Shown: piece after piece, positions 42,201-51,199 of the stretch | How the letters are laid out: each line of letters begins with the position of its first letter | How positions within the stretch are numbered: position 1 is the first letter of the stretch | DNA from: Arthrobacter gandavensis | GTDB lineage: Bacteria; Actinomycetota; Actinomycetes; Actinomycetales; Micrococcaceae | NCBI RefSeq assembly: GCF_009192735.1 | Contig: NZ_VTFU01000006.1 | Coordinates: 124,001 to 188,000, forward strand | Reading direction: 5' to 3' | Length of the DNA stretch: 64,000 nucleotides | Made by a program: the position numbers and the translations under genes | Notes under the pieces: model-generated | Told to the model about the DNA's origin: nothing | The model's input: the letters and a program-made list of their open reading frames with translations, nothing else | Database searches by the model: none

Positions 42201-42617
42201 GCTGCCGGTCAGGGCGTCGAGGTCGGCATCGATGAGAGTCTGCAGCGAATCCTGCCACGCCGGCACTGCTGGCTTTAGTGCGCTGGGGCGGATGAATTCC
42301 TGCCGTGCCACCAAATGGTCCGTGTTGCTCTGCAGAGCCACGGCGGCCACATGTTTGCAGTCAAAGCCCACCGGGCAGCTGCAGTGGTTGTCCAGCAGCC
42401 GGTAGTCGCCCTGCCGTTTTTCGCCCAGCTGCAGCATGATTCGATATGGGACAGAGGAGTGGCCGCGAACCTTGGCCCTGAGCACTTCTGACTGCGGATC
42501 CCACTCCATGGCGTCTACGGCGCCGCCTTTGGCATAGGTCTGGCCGCGCTGGAACGCGGCGCCGCCGACAACGCGGATGATGTCCGTGACATCAATCAGG
42601 GGCGGTGAGGAAGGCAT
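39204..42617 (-). CDS. SNF2/RapA-type DEAD/DEAH helicase with SWIM zinc finger
   Basis: An 1137-residue Swi2/Snf2 ATPase. The N-terminus carries the SWIM finger CSCPVGFDCKH (near residue 80). The SNF2 core has DDMGLGKTLQTLALVAYA (Walker A near 660), LILDEAQFVKN (DEAQ box near 800), GTPMENNLLELWSLF, and the C-terminal helicase lobe with ALIFSQFTSFL, LISLKAGGFGLNL and DRTHRIGQTRNV. Between Walker A and motif Ia is a low-complexity insert of about 40 residues with repeated GEAP units. Such proteins remodel nucleic-acid complexes, often linked to RNA polymerase recycling or repair; the specific role is unknown. Confidence 0.93.
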   Translation of the reverse strand: MPSSPPLIDVTDIIRVVGGAAFQRGQTYAKGGAVDAMEWDPQSEVLRAKVRGHSSVPYRIMLQLGEKRQGDYRLLDNHCSCPVGFDCKHVAAVALQSNTDHLVARQEFIRPSALKPAVPAWQDSLQTLIDADLDALTGSTPAAATPLALQFEVRTSDAGMSARWGAPAPRSAHRATSFRLGVRPVVRNTKGNWVKNNLAWSNISYQTYGMKLDPEQHRWFSQFPALHRSNGVSYFGQNDSWLYLDDFANPLLWQLLEEARRIGIEFVGTKKDTSVQLGQRAALSLDVRTAEPGDSSPLQLLPVLEIDGQPLPTDTAGLISGHGIYVRSPENVITLAPTARPLTDQDKGLLLKGAPVMIPEEDAPVFLEKFYPKLRQVLPVTSSDNSVEFPEISPPLLVLTASFQPEDSLFLDWEWEYRQGEDINRIPLGTRADPAAGYRDVIAEADLLTAVGKVLGGVPRSRSYQGIDTAEFTEYLLPKVEKVDGVRVDVIGERPDYRELTSVPELRITTVETERRDWFDLGIMITVDGRLVPFADVFKALSQGKTKLLLPDRTYLSLDRPEFAQLHALLEEAEGLREWETGKMTISRYQAGLWSELEELAEETEQAAAWRASVTGLLELESVDPVPLPAGLKAELRPYQAEGFNWLAFLWQHGLGGILADDMGLGKTLQTLALVAYARESAAAQPWAVPAGGEAPAAHDDGGSLTVPADGEAPAVPDDGEAPPARRPFLVVAPTSVVPNWLSEAARFTPGLRTVAIPDTTAKSKVPLADLTADADIVVTSYAVFRLDFAAYRALAWDGLILDEAQFVKNRTTRAHQCARDLVAPFKLAITGTPMENNLLELWSLFAIVAPGLFPSARKFTEEYQRPIERGEDAKLLARMRRRIRPLLMRRTKEAVAKDLPEKQEQVLEVELSPKHRKIYEMHLQRERQKLMGLIKDLDRNRMIVFRSLTLLRMLSLDASLVDDEYAGVPSAKLDALFEQLEDVTAEGHRALIFSQFTSFLKKAAERLEAAGIPYAYLDGSTKNRGDVINSFKDGQAPVFLISLKAGGFGLNLTEADYVFLLDPWWNPAAESQAVDRTHRIGQTRNVMVYRMVARGTIEEKVMALKEQKAKLFSSVMDDDAVFSSALTAEDIRALLD

Positions 42618-42855
42618 GTTTTTATCGTCTCACGCACTCCTGACACTTCCGCGACGGAGTCTGGGACCGAGCCTGGCGCGCGCACCCGCGGGGCGTTTCT
42701 GCAAAGCGGAGCGATTCTCGCTAGCATCTTATGCAGCGCAGATCACAATGGCGTGGTCTGCGTCTCTCCTTTTCGGCATCTCAGGACAGGCTGATTTGGG
42801 TGCAGAATGATGCTCGGCTTCCGCTTCGGCCCTTATGGGTGTGGCAGCCTAAAGG

Positions 42856-44043
42856 CTAGTTTCCGCAGGCGCTCGCCACAAACCCGTAAACCGACCGGGT
42901 GAACTCCTCGCTCGGCTCCAGCCTTAGCTCTCCGGACCGCTGGCCAGCAGCCACGGTCACCGGAACCTTGGTACCAGCCTTGTCCTCCGCGAGAGCGTGC
43001 GGATCACATCTGGCCGGTTTTACGGCCAGATCGACAGTGGATGGCGGATCCGTTCCGGAAACGGAGATGTTTCGGGGCCAGGGCTGTTGGGGGCTTTCCG
43101 CCAGCAGAGTGGTGTTGCCAAAGTCTGCGAGCATCATGTCCGCGCTGGCTCCCGTTGGAACAACCGACAAATGGACGACGGCGGTGCTTCCGTCCGCCGC
43201 GATGGAGAGCGTTGGCATGGGGACCACGGATGCGACCGCCAGCATGGCGCGTTCCAGGCAGTCTTGCTGCTGGATCCTGGCAAGGGCGAAATGAGGATCA
43301 GTGGCTTCGAACTCGTGCTCCAGCCCTTTGAGCGTCAGCAATACGATGGCCGTATCCGCCCGTCCGATCTTTGGAGACGAAGCCGAATCTGGCATTTCGC
43401 TGCAGTTTGCAGCCGTCAGGGTGGCGGGCAGGGCTACGGTCGCGCCTGGGCGAAGCGTACTGGATCCAGAAGCCCCGGGAACCCAATTGCTGGTTCCGTC
43501 AAAACGCGGAGTCGCGAGTGCCGCCGCAGTAATGGGCAACGGATCGTCAGTGTTGTTGGTGACGAGAATGCTGATCACTCCCTGCCCGATATTCAGTCTC
43601 TGTTCGTCGAGGCTCACCGTGATGTCAGGGACCGCCAGTGCACTGGCGGTTGTCGGTGATGGGGAGAGGGGCGCGGATGGGCCGGAAGGACCTGGTGAGC
43701 CGAAAGGACCTGGTGGTGGGCCGGGAGGAGAGGACGGCGGATGGGAAGCGGACAGCGGAGGTGACGCAAATACTGTTGACGGCCGGGGTAGTGGTTGTGA
43801 TGGTGGCTGGGCCTGTTGTCCCGGGGACGGCCTCGGATGCTCCTGTGCGACAGTTGCAGGTCCCGGTGACACCACTTCTGGCTCCGGAGAGACTGATTCG
43901 CCGGTGCAGGCTCCTGCCGAGAGGACAAAGCCTGCCGCTGCCAGGCAGGAGCGCACCCGGGGCCAGACTGCGGTGCGCGGATTTCCGCACCGTCGTTGGC
44001 CAAACCCAGGCTTCCGTCCTGGTGAGCCGCACGTGCGTGGCAT
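42856..44043 (-). CDS. Secreted lipoprotein with Pro-rich linker, unknown function
   Basis: A 395-residue protein. A basic N-terminus and hydrophobic stretch lead to the lipobox VLSAGAC (near residue 46), followed by about 80 residues rich in Pro, Ser and Gly, then a beta-rich domain starting near VPDITVSLDEQRL with several paired Cys. It is probably anchored outside the membrane. No named family was recognised. The ATG at 44043 is the nearest start to the signal peptide but lacks a clear ribosome site; a frame up to 44184 also exists. The 238-nt gap to the helicase gene shows nothing. Confidence 0.7.
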   Translation of the reverse strand: MPRTCGSPGRKPGFGQRRCGNPRTAVWPRVRSCLAAAGFVLSAGACTGESVSPEPEVVSPGPATVAQEHPRPSPGQQAQPPSQPLPRPSTVFASPPLSASHPPSSPPGPPPGPFGSPGPSGPSAPLSPSPTTASALAVPDITVSLDEQRLNIGQGVISILVTNNTDDPLPITAAALATPRFDGTSNWVPGASGSSTLRPGATVALPATLTAANCSEMPDSASSPKIGRADTAIVLLTLKGLEHEFEATDPHFALARIQQQDCLERAMLAVASVVPMPTLSIAADGSTAVVHLSVVPTGASADMMLADFGNTTLLAESPQQPWPRNISVSGTDPPSTVDLAVKPARCDPHALAEDKAGTKVPVTVAAGQRSGELRLEPSEEFTRSVYGFVASACGN

Positions 44044-44116
44044 GTACAGAACTCTAGATCTGGAACCAGATGCTGCACAGCGTTGTCCCCTTACGGTTTC
44101 CCTTACTGCGTGAGGC

Positions 44117-45688
44117 TTAGAAAGGCGGTGGGTCACAACCGTAGTCGTCCCGATCGCTGACACCGGCACCGTCACTGGCAACATCCATGGGCTTTGTTGG
44201 CTCTGGAGTCTGTGGGGTCCGTGGAGTCCGTGGGGTCAGCGTGAGGTGGGGTTCGGTGCGGTACTTGCGTCCCCCGGGTGAGGTCCATTCAATGATTCCC
44301 GGACTGGGTTGGCAGGCTTTCCAGAAACCTTTGGTTTTGAACATGTGGTGCCGCCGGCATAGATGCTCCAAATTGTCATGATCGGTGGCGCCGCCCTGCG
44401 CCCAGGGTGTGGTGTGGTCGATTTCGGAGATCACCGCGTTGGTGCGGCAGCCGGGGAACCGGCAGGTTCCGTCCCGGACCCGCAGCACCTGCTTCAGCCG
44501 ATCCGGTACTTTCCGTTTCCGGCCAATCCTCAGGAACTCATCGGTTTTCGGGTCCCGTTCCACCGGCGTCCATTTCGCCGCGTCCCGGGCCATCTTTCGT
44601 GCCGTGACCGGGCTGATCGGTCCGTAGCCGTGCAGTTCGGCGGGTTGGTCGTCGGCGCCGAAGAGGGTCTCGGCGCTGATCAGGACCAGGATCTCCGTCC
44701 GGGCCCGCGCCCGGGCACGTCCGTGGCCGTCCGTCCGGTGCTTCCCGCGGCCACCGGCCTCTGCCTTCCCTCCCGCCTCTGCTTGCCCACCGGCCTCTGC
44801 CTGGCCCTCCGCTTCTGTGTGGCCGCCCGTCTCTTCCAGATCGTCCTGGCCATCGTGGCCCTCGAGCAGGCTGGCCATGATGTCTGTCCGGAGCTGATCC
44901 ACGGTGCGTGGATCGCCGGCGGCCTGCTCTCCTCGGGCGGCGGTGCTGAGTTGGTTGAAGAACGCCTGCGCTTTCTGGGCCGGCAGCAGGGCCGAGAGCC
45001 AGGACATCCCGTCGCACTCGGGCTGCAGGGACACCCGGCGCCGGTCAAAGGCACTGCGCTGACGGACGACGATGGTTTCGGGATACGTGTTCTCCCGCAG
45101 CCGCCGTGCCCGGACCCGGAACTGGGGATGGGTTTGCTCCGGGGCCAGCCCCAGTAATTGGGCTTCGAAGCCGGGCAGGTCTGCGGGCGGGATGTTCTGG
45201 GACTGATCGACCAGGGTCTGGACGTGCCCGTAACTGATGTGCCCGGATTCCAGGGCCTTCAGAGTGGCGGTGTGGGTGGTGCAGAGGGTGCCGGCTTCAC
45301 TCATGAGCATCATCGCAGTGTTCGTGGGCATGTGCAGGATGGTCGCTGCTTCTTCCGCGGCGAGACTGAACGCGAGACCGGGATCGACCAGGCCGGTGTC
45401 GTGGAGGTATTCGTCCCGGAACAGGACCTGCATGCGGGTGAGGGTTTTGGCTTGCTGGGCCTGAGCCCACCGGATCAGGTGATCCAGGCGGGAGAGCACG
45501 GCGCCGGCTTCGTCCTGGGTCAGGGACTCCACCGCGTGTAAGGCCAGGGATCCGGTGAGGGCGGCCTGAGATGGAACGGCAGGATCCTCACGGGCAGGAG
45601 CAGGATCGGCAGCGTAAACCGACAGGCTGACTGGTGCCGCCTGTCCGCTGCCGGCAACCTTGCCGGGAAGAGATCCGTTCTGATCCAT
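44117..45688 (-). CDS. DUF222/HNH endonuclease family protein (13E12 repeat type)
   Basis: A 523-residue protein of the DUF222 plus HNH group that is multicopy in mycobacteria, Arthrobacter and relatives. DUF222 occupies about residues 50-300, and the HNH nuclease is near the C-terminus: VRDGTCRFPGCRTNAVISEI, DHTTPWAQGG and NLEHLCRRHHMFK. The middle has a tandem EAGGQA/EAGGKA hexapeptide insert. These proteins are often thought to be linked to mobile DNA, without proof of mobility; no terminal repeats were seen here. Multiple copies elsewhere in the genome would be expected. Confidence 0.9.
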   Translation of the reverse strand: MDQNGSLPGKVAGSGQAAPVSLSVYAADPAPAREDPAVPSQAALTGSLALHAVESLTQDEAGAVLSRLDHLIRWAQAQQAKTLTRMQVLFRDEYLHDTGLVDPGLAFSLAAEEAATILHMPTNTAMMLMSEAGTLCTTHTATLKALESGHISYGHVQTLVDQSQNIPPADLPGFEAQLLGLAPEQTHPQFRVRARRLRENTYPETIVVRQRSAFDRRRVSLQPECDGMSWLSALLPAQKAQAFFNQLSTAARGEQAAGDPRTVDQLRTDIMASLLEGHDGQDDLEETGGHTEAEGQAEAGGQAEAGGKAEAGGRGKHRTDGHGRARARARTEILVLISAETLFGADDQPAELHGYGPISPVTARKMARDAAKWTPVERDPKTDEFLRIGRKRKVPDRLKQVLRVRDGTCRFPGCRTNAVISEIDHTTPWAQGGATDHDNLEHLCRRHHMFKTKGFWKACQPSPGIIEWTSPGGRKYRTEPHLTLTPRTPRTPQTPEPTKPMDVASDGAGVSDRDDYGCDPPPF

Positions 45689-45908
45689 GTCTTCAGGCTT
45701 TCACCCGGCACTGACATTTCCGGCTCCAAAACAGGCAGAAAAAGCCTGAAAACGGCCCTTTGCGGGTGATAGAAATACCCTACTTTTTCAGCCGAATACC
45801 TGTGCCCAATTCCCAACCGCCTGCGCCACATTCTGTGCCCCGTTACGTGCCCCACATTCCGTGCCCCGCCCGTCAAAGCGGTGTACAGCGATGGACATTA
45901 AAAGCAGG

Positions 45909-47156
45909 TCAGCGGAGCGGGTCAAACGGCCGGATCTGATCCGGCACCGTCCCTGTGGCAATTTGTTCCGCCAACAACTTGCCGGTTGCCGGGCCGAGCA
46001 CAATGCCCCACATGCCGTGCCCGCCCGCCACGAAGACCCCGGGAGAGCGGGTGGCTCCAATCAGCGGCAGTCCATCGGGCGTCACGGGCCGCGGACCCAC
46101 CCAGATGTCCTGCAGGTTCTCCAGATCCATATTGGTGAACAGCGGACGGACCGAGTCGAGGATGGCTTGGATCCGCCCCGTTTGCAGCGGCTCGTCCGGT
46201 CCCCGGAACTCCATGGTTCCTGCAATCCGCAGACGCCCCTGATACGGCGTGCACGCCACACGCCGGGCGGGAAGATAGATGGGAAACTCGGCCGGCTCGT
46301 CGGTCGCGACACTGAAGGAATAGCCGCGTCCGGCCCGCACCAAGGTACGCACTCCCAGCGGCTTGGCGAGTTTTGGCAGCCAGGCTCCGGTAGCCAGCAC
46401 GACGACGTCGGCCGTCACGGGATCCGATGCGTACGTCTCCACGGCGATCCCGGCCGGCCCGTGCCGCAGCGACCGGACCTCTGCCCCGGTGACAATCCGG
46501 CCACCCCTGGCCAGCACCGAATCCGCCAGCGCCTGCACAAAAGGTCCGGGTTCTATAAACCGCTGGCCTTCCATGGCGTAGACAGTGGAAACCTTGTCCG
46601 ACAGCTGCGGGACTTTCGCTTGGGCATCGGGCATTTCCACCAACGGTACGGATTGTCCGGCCGCTTCGACATGGCCGATTTCCCTGGTGAATGGCACGCT
46701 TTGCGCAGCCGTTTCGAAGCCGATAATGAAAGGACCTTTGCGGGTTGCCGAGGACACCCCCGCGGCAGCCAGTTCATCGAAAGCTTCCAAAGCCATCTGA
46801 TCGATGGGCGTCAGCGCCGCCATGGCCTTGGACCAGGCCCGTGGCGTGGCGTGGGCCGCGAAACGGGCCAAAAAAGACCACAGCTGGGGATCGAGCCGCG
46901 CCGGAATATGCAGGGGAGCAGTGGGATCGAGCAACGCCTTGGCACCGTAGGACCACAGGGAAGGATCGGAGAGGGGCATCGCCATCCCCGGGGTCAACCA
47001 GCCGGCATTGCCCCACGATGCTCCGGCCGCAACACCGGAACGGTCCAGGACCGTCACTCGGAGGCCGTGCTCCTGCAAATGCCAGGCGGTGGCCAGCCCA
47101 ACCATTCCCGCCCCAACGACGACGGCGTTCCTCGGTGCTGTTGCTCGGGGATACAT
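45909..47156 (-). CDS. dadA: D-amino acid dehydrogenase, small subunit type
   Basis: A 415-residue FAD oxidoreductase of the DadA type. AVVVGAGMVGLATAWHLQEH is the flavin-binding fold, followed by DRSGVAAGASWGNAGWLTPG, a DadA hallmark, and C-terminal WVGPRPVTPDGLPLIG and GHGMWGIVLGPATGKLLAEQ. It oxidises D-amino acids (classically D-alanine) at the membrane to 2-oxoacids. The gene is divergent from an Lrp/AsnC regulator gene with a 99-nt spacer, the common control arrangement. Confidence 0.9.
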   Translation of the reverse strand: MYPRATAPRNAVVVGAGMVGLATAWHLQEHGLRVTVLDRSGVAAGASWGNAGWLTPGMAMPLSDPSLWSYGAKALLDPTAPLHIPARLDPQLWSFLARFAAHATPRAWSKAMAALTPIDQMALEAFDELAAAGVSSATRKGPFIIGFETAAQSVPFTREIGHVEAAGQSVPLVEMPDAQAKVPQLSDKVSTVYAMEGQRFIEPGPFVQALADSVLARGGRIVTGAEVRSLRHGPAGIAVETYASDPVTADVVVLATGAWLPKLAKPLGVRTLVRAGRGYSFSVATDEPAEFPIYLPARRVACTPYQGRLRIAGTMEFRGPDEPLQTGRIQAILDSVRPLFTNMDLENLQDIWVGPRPVTPDGLPLIGATRSPGVFVAGGHGMWGIVLGPATGKLLAEQIATGTVPDQIRPFDPLR

Positions 47157-47255
47157 GGGACTCCTTCAGACGGGACGGCAGCGTTGGTGCCATCCTGAAG
47201 ATCCATAAGAAGGAAAGCAACGGATCCGCTGATCATTCTGCTTAGACTGCCGATC

Positions 47256-47825
47256 ATGGGCGAGAATTCGGGAAATATGGCTGCACAGGGTGCCGGATCG
47301 AAGAAACGGCGGGACCCGGAAAGTGGAAAAACGCCGGCACCCGAACGGATGCGGCCGACGGCGCCTGCCACCGGCCTGGATGCGGTCGACTTAAAGATCG
47401 TGAACCTTCTGCAAAAGGATGCCAGAATGCCGAACAACGCGGTGGCCGCCGCCGTCGGCATTGCACCATCCACCTGCCACGGCAGAATCAAGTCCCTGCA
47501 GGAGCGCGGCGTGATCCGCGGCTTTCATGCAGACGTTGACCCGGCCGCCGTCGGGCGTGGCCTGCAGGCTTTGGTCGCTATCCGTTTGCACGCCCACGCA
47601 CGGTCCAACCTGGCGACGTTCAAGGAGTACCTGGCGCAGCTGCCTGGTGTGGAAAGCATCTTCTTCGTTACCGGTGACCGCGATTTCCTGATTCACGTGG
47701 CGTTGGCGGATTCCGAGGCTCTGCGCGCTCTGGTGGCCAACAACTTGAGCGTGCATCCGGAGGTCGCCGGGACAAACACCAGCGTCATCTTTGAGTATGT
47801 GTCAGTGGAGCGCCCCATCGGATAG
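47256..47825 (+). CDS. Lrp/AsnC family transcriptional regulator
   Basis: A 189-residue regulator. After a basic, disordered N-terminal extension of about 40 residues comes the AsnC helix-turn-helix (DAVDLKIVNLLQKDARMPNN, ...VAAAVGIAPSTCHGRIKSLQ) and a RAM ligand-binding domain (LATFKEYLAQLPGVESIFFV, TGDRDFLIHVAL). It probably controls the divergent D-amino acid dehydrogenase gene in response to an amino acid. The ATG at 47256 is used; a second at 47277 is possible. Confidence 0.9.
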   Translation: MGENSGNMAAQGAGSKKRRDPESGKTPAPERMRPTAPATGLDAVDLKIVNLLQKDARMPNNAVAAAVGIAPSTCHGRIKSLQERGVIRGFHADVDPAAVGRGLQALVAIRLHAHARSNLATFKEYLAQLPGVESIFFVTGDRDFLIHVALADSEALRALVANNLSVHPEVAGTNTSVIFEYVSVERPIG

Positions 47826-47840
47826 GAAGGGTTCCAGTCC

Positions 47841-48860
47841 TCAGCCCTTGGGCTTCACGACCGGAAACTGGCCGCTGGGCTCCTCGCCCTCTTCGAAATG
47901 GCTCGCGGCCGGACCCACAATCAACGGATCCGGAGCATGCGCCACGGAAACGTCCTTATTGGGATAGTCCACGGAATGCAGGACATGGCGCATGGCTTCA
48001 AGCCTCGCGCGCTTCTTGTCGTTGGACTTCACCACCGTCCAGGGAGCGTCACCGGTATCGGTGTAGAAGAACATGGCCTCCTTCGCCTCGGTATAGTCAT
48101 CCCATTTGTCCAGGCTGGCCAGATCGGTGGGGGAGAGCTTCCACTGTTTCACCGGGTCCGTTTCCCGGGCAGCAAACCGGGCCACCTGCTCGGCTCGTCC
48201 CACCGAGAACCACAGCTTGTTGAGCAGCACGCCCGAGTTCACCAGCATCCGTTCAAGCTCCGGTACCTCGCGCATAAACTCCAGGTACTGTGCCGGTGTG
48301 CAGTATCCCATCACGCGTTCCACACCCGCCCTGTTGTACCAGGACCGGTCCATCATGACGATCTCGCCGCCGCTGGGAAGTTTCGCCACGTACCGCTGGA
48401 AATACCACTGCGTCCGCTCGCTGTCCGTTGGCTTCTCCAGAGCGACAATGCGCGCGCCGCGGGGGTTGAGGTGTTCATTGAAACGTTTGATGGCACCGCC
48501 CTTGCCCGCGGCATCGCGGCCTTCAAAGATGATCAGCATCTTCTGCCCGGTGTCCTTGACCCAGAGCTGCATCTTGAGCAGTTCGATTTGGAGGGCGCGC
48601 TTCTGCTTTTCGTAGCTGCGCCCGGACAGCTTCGTGTCGTACGGATAGTTATGCCGCCAGGCGTCGTCGTCGGCGTTTTCCTTGATTTTTTTGCTCTTGA
48701 TTTTCAGCTCGCGGAGCTCATCCAATTCGTTTGTATAGTCCGCTGCTATGGCCGCCGGCTGGGACCCGTCCGATGGCTGGACTTTGCCGTTGGTCTGCGG
48801 CACCTTTTGTTCAACCGGCTTTTTGTCGAGTTTCGTATCCGAGGATTTGTTCGTGGCCAT
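47841..48860 (-). CDS. ppk2: Polyphosphate kinase 2
   Basis: A 339-residue PPK2. The Walker A is IFEGRDAAGKGGAIKRFNEH (near 110-129), the catalytic lid and Walker B are IVMMDRSWYNRAGVERVMGY, and the C-terminal phosphate-binding segment is intact. Single-domain PPK2 enzymes transfer phosphate between polyphosphate and nucleotides, often in the direction of nucleotide phosphorylation. The first 40 residues are a Lys/Gln/Pro-rich extension. The stop lies 16 nt from the convergent Lrp gene. Confidence 0.94.
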   Translation of the reverse strand: MATNKSSDTKLDKKPVEQKVPQTNGKVQPSDGSQPAAIAADYTNELDELRELKIKSKKIKENADDDAWRHNYPYDTKLSGRSYEKQKRALQIELLKMQLWVKDTGQKMLIIFEGRDAAGKGGAIKRFNEHLNPRGARIVALEKPTDSERTQWYFQRYVAKLPSGGEIVMMDRSWYNRAGVERVMGYCTPAQYLEFMREVPELERMLVNSGVLLNKLWFSVGRAEQVARFAARETDPVKQWKLSPTDLASLDKWDDYTEAKEAMFFYTDTGDAPWTVVKSNDKKRARLEAMRHVLHSVDYPNKDVSVAHAPDPLIVGPAASHFEEGEEPSGQFPVVKPKG

Positions 48861-48871
48861 TGCATCTCCCT

Positions 48872-48904
48872 GCGCGGACGGTAGTTACGAATCTACGTCC
48901 GCGC
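48872..48904. repeat. 9-bp inverted repeat between protease and ppk2 genes
   Basis: GCGCGGACG (48872-48880) pairs with CGTCCGCGC (48896-48904) around a 15-nt loop. It sits between the protease stop and the ppk2 ribosome site on the minus strand, so it could terminate the protease transcript or act in the ppk2 leader. Confidence 0.6.
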
Positions 48905-48963
48905 GTCGAGGGTGGGAAGAGGTTTCCCCGGAAGGCTGCGCTGGCGGACGGGAGGGAGGACCG

Positions 48964-51013
48964 CTACTGCCTGAACTTGTCGTCGAATCGCTTCATGAAG
49001 GCAGCCATGGCGTCCCGGGCTACCGGAGTCACGGGCTGGAAGGTTCCGTCCGGCCATCCTGTGGAGATCCCGGTGGACGCCAGCCATGAAATCTCCGGAT
49101 AGAACTGGCTGCTGGCGGGCACGTCGCGGAACGCCGACTTTCGGGGCGCGGTGTAGCCCGGCGACCCGGCAAACCGGTACATGAAGGCGGCCATGGCATC
49201 GCGGTTCACCGGTGTGGTGGGGCGGTAGGTTTTGGTGCCATTGGCTTCGGGCCAACCAGTGGAGATGCCCCGGCTGTTGAGCCAAGCAATTTCCTTGTAG
49301 AACGGGTTGCTGGTGGCCACATCCGCAAAGGGTGATTTCTTCGGCGGCGTGTAGTCCGGACTTCCGTCAAGCCGATACATAAAGGCCGCCATCGCGTCGC
49401 GGTTCACAGCCGAGAGAGGCCTGTAGGTTTTGGTGCCATTGGCCTCGGTCCAACCGGTGGAAATACCCTTACCTGCCATCCACACCATTTCATCGTGGAA
49501 CTGAACGCCTGGCGATACATCCCTAAACGGGGGAACAGCGGCGGCCATGGCAGCCCCGGCGTCCAAGAGGCCAGGACCGCAATGCGGAGAACAGTTCCCC
49601 GGCAGGGGGCGGGAAGTCTTAGTGAGGATAAGTTCCACTTGGGAGGGAGTCAGCGCGGGATTAGCGGCCAACAGCAGCGCTGCCGTGCCGGCCACGTGCG
49701 GAGCCGCCATTGATGTTCCCTGGTAATAGCCATAGCTTTCGCGGGCGGGTTTGGACGTTCCGCTGTTAAGCGTCGACATGATGCCGCCGGTGCCATCACT
49801 GGAAATAGTGCTGCCGCCCGGAGCCATGATGTCCACTATGGAGCCGAAGTTGGAATACGGCGACCGCGCTCCTTCCCTGTCCCCGGCACCCACCACAACC
49901 ACGTTGTTACAGTTGGCCGGCTGGCTCAGTGTTGCGGAAACGGCATCGTTACCGGCTGCTGCGACGACGACGGCACCGCGGCCGACGGCGTAGTCCACTG
50001 CTTGCTGCATCGAGGACGAGCAGGTGTTTTCGCCGCCCAAGCTAAGGTTGATGACCCGTGCCGGGGTGGGGTTCAACGGCAAACCTGGCACCTGTCCGCC
50101 CGCGGCCCATACGATGCCGTCGGAAATGTCGGACATGTAACCGCCGCAGGTCCCCATGGTGCGCACCGGAAGGATCAGAGCGTCGGGGGCAACTCCACTG
50201 ATCCCGACGCCGTTGTTCGTGCTGGCGGCAACGATGCCCGAAACGTGCGTGCCGTGCCAGGTGGAATCGGCGCCCCGGGTCCGTCCGCAGGCTCCGGCCT
50301 CATACCCGTCCCCTTCATCCGCGGGGTTGGCATCCCGGCCGTCGCCGTCACCGGCGATAGCAGCGGTGGAGATCAGGTCATAGCCGGGGAGGACTTTGGC
50401 GTTCAAATCGGTGTGGGTGGTAATTCCGGTGTCGACGACGGCAACCACTTGGCGCTCGCCGGCGCCAAGATTCCAGGCGGCGGCAACATTTGCTCCGCCG
50501 CCCGCCGTCCGAAGGTTCCACTGGGAGGCATAAAAAGGATCATTGGGCTCGGCCGCCGCCGGATAGAGCAGGACATCCGGCTCGACGAAGGCAACGTTGG
50601 GATCAGCAGCAAGGGAGGCAACAGCGTCGGCTGTTTCTTCAGTGGTCAGATCCTTGTCAATCTGCACCACCATCCCTCCCGCAGCCGTTTCATGCAGCTC
50701 GGTGACAGCGGCGCCAAGGGCAGCGGTGGCCCCGGAGTAGGCCTCGATCCGGTCTGTGCTTGAGGTGCCCGCTCGGCCCGTGAACTGCACGATAAAACGA
50801 TCGGTGGGTGGCCGGTGACGCCGCATCTTCGGGCGCGGGCTCGGTCGGAACAGGGACTGGCTCGGACGCCGCCGGGGCCTGAGTCGGGCCAGGGACTGGG
50901 GCCTGCTCGGCAACGGCGAGTGCCGGCACTGCCAGAACGGTGCCGCCCAGAGTAAAAGCTGCTGTTGCGGCCACGGCACGAAACCGGACGCGGAGACAAA
51001 GGATCTTTGCCAA
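48964..51013 (-). pseudogene. Subtilisin-family (S8) secreted serine protease with three SLH-like repeats, frameshifted
   Basis: The mature part is a complete S8 peptidase: catalytic Asp in AVVDTGITTHTD (near 50431), His in STWHGTHVSGIVA (near 50250) and Ser in YQGTSMAAPHVAGTAALL (near 49712). It is followed by three SLH-like repeats (each FxDV...ISTGW...VNRDAMAAFMYRL type). The signal peptide MAKILCLRVRFRAVAATAAF, its Ala-rich end and a Pro/Glu/Ala linker are in a different frame, starting at ATG 51013. The two frames meet at about 50800-50820; removing one base from a run of three G (50805-50807) joins them smoothly. Either a recent frameshift or a sequencing error; without it the protein would be exported. 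Confidence 0.8.
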
Positions 51014-51199
51014 GGGTGTTCCTGTTCAACGGAGAAAAGCCGGAATGTCTTGCTGCCGGCCGGACAAACGGGTGCTGAGCGGCTTCTGCCGCGCATGCTG
51101 ACTCTATCCCGCGATTCGCCCCGTGATTTCCCCATAGGGTTCACCCTGCCCGGAGGCAGCGGAAAACCCGTATCGCATAATCGCCCATAATGAATAACG

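Noticed and set aside
44117-45688. DUF222/HNH gene as part of an insertion sequence or intron
   Set aside because: No terminal inverted repeats, target duplications or interrupted host gene are visible around it.
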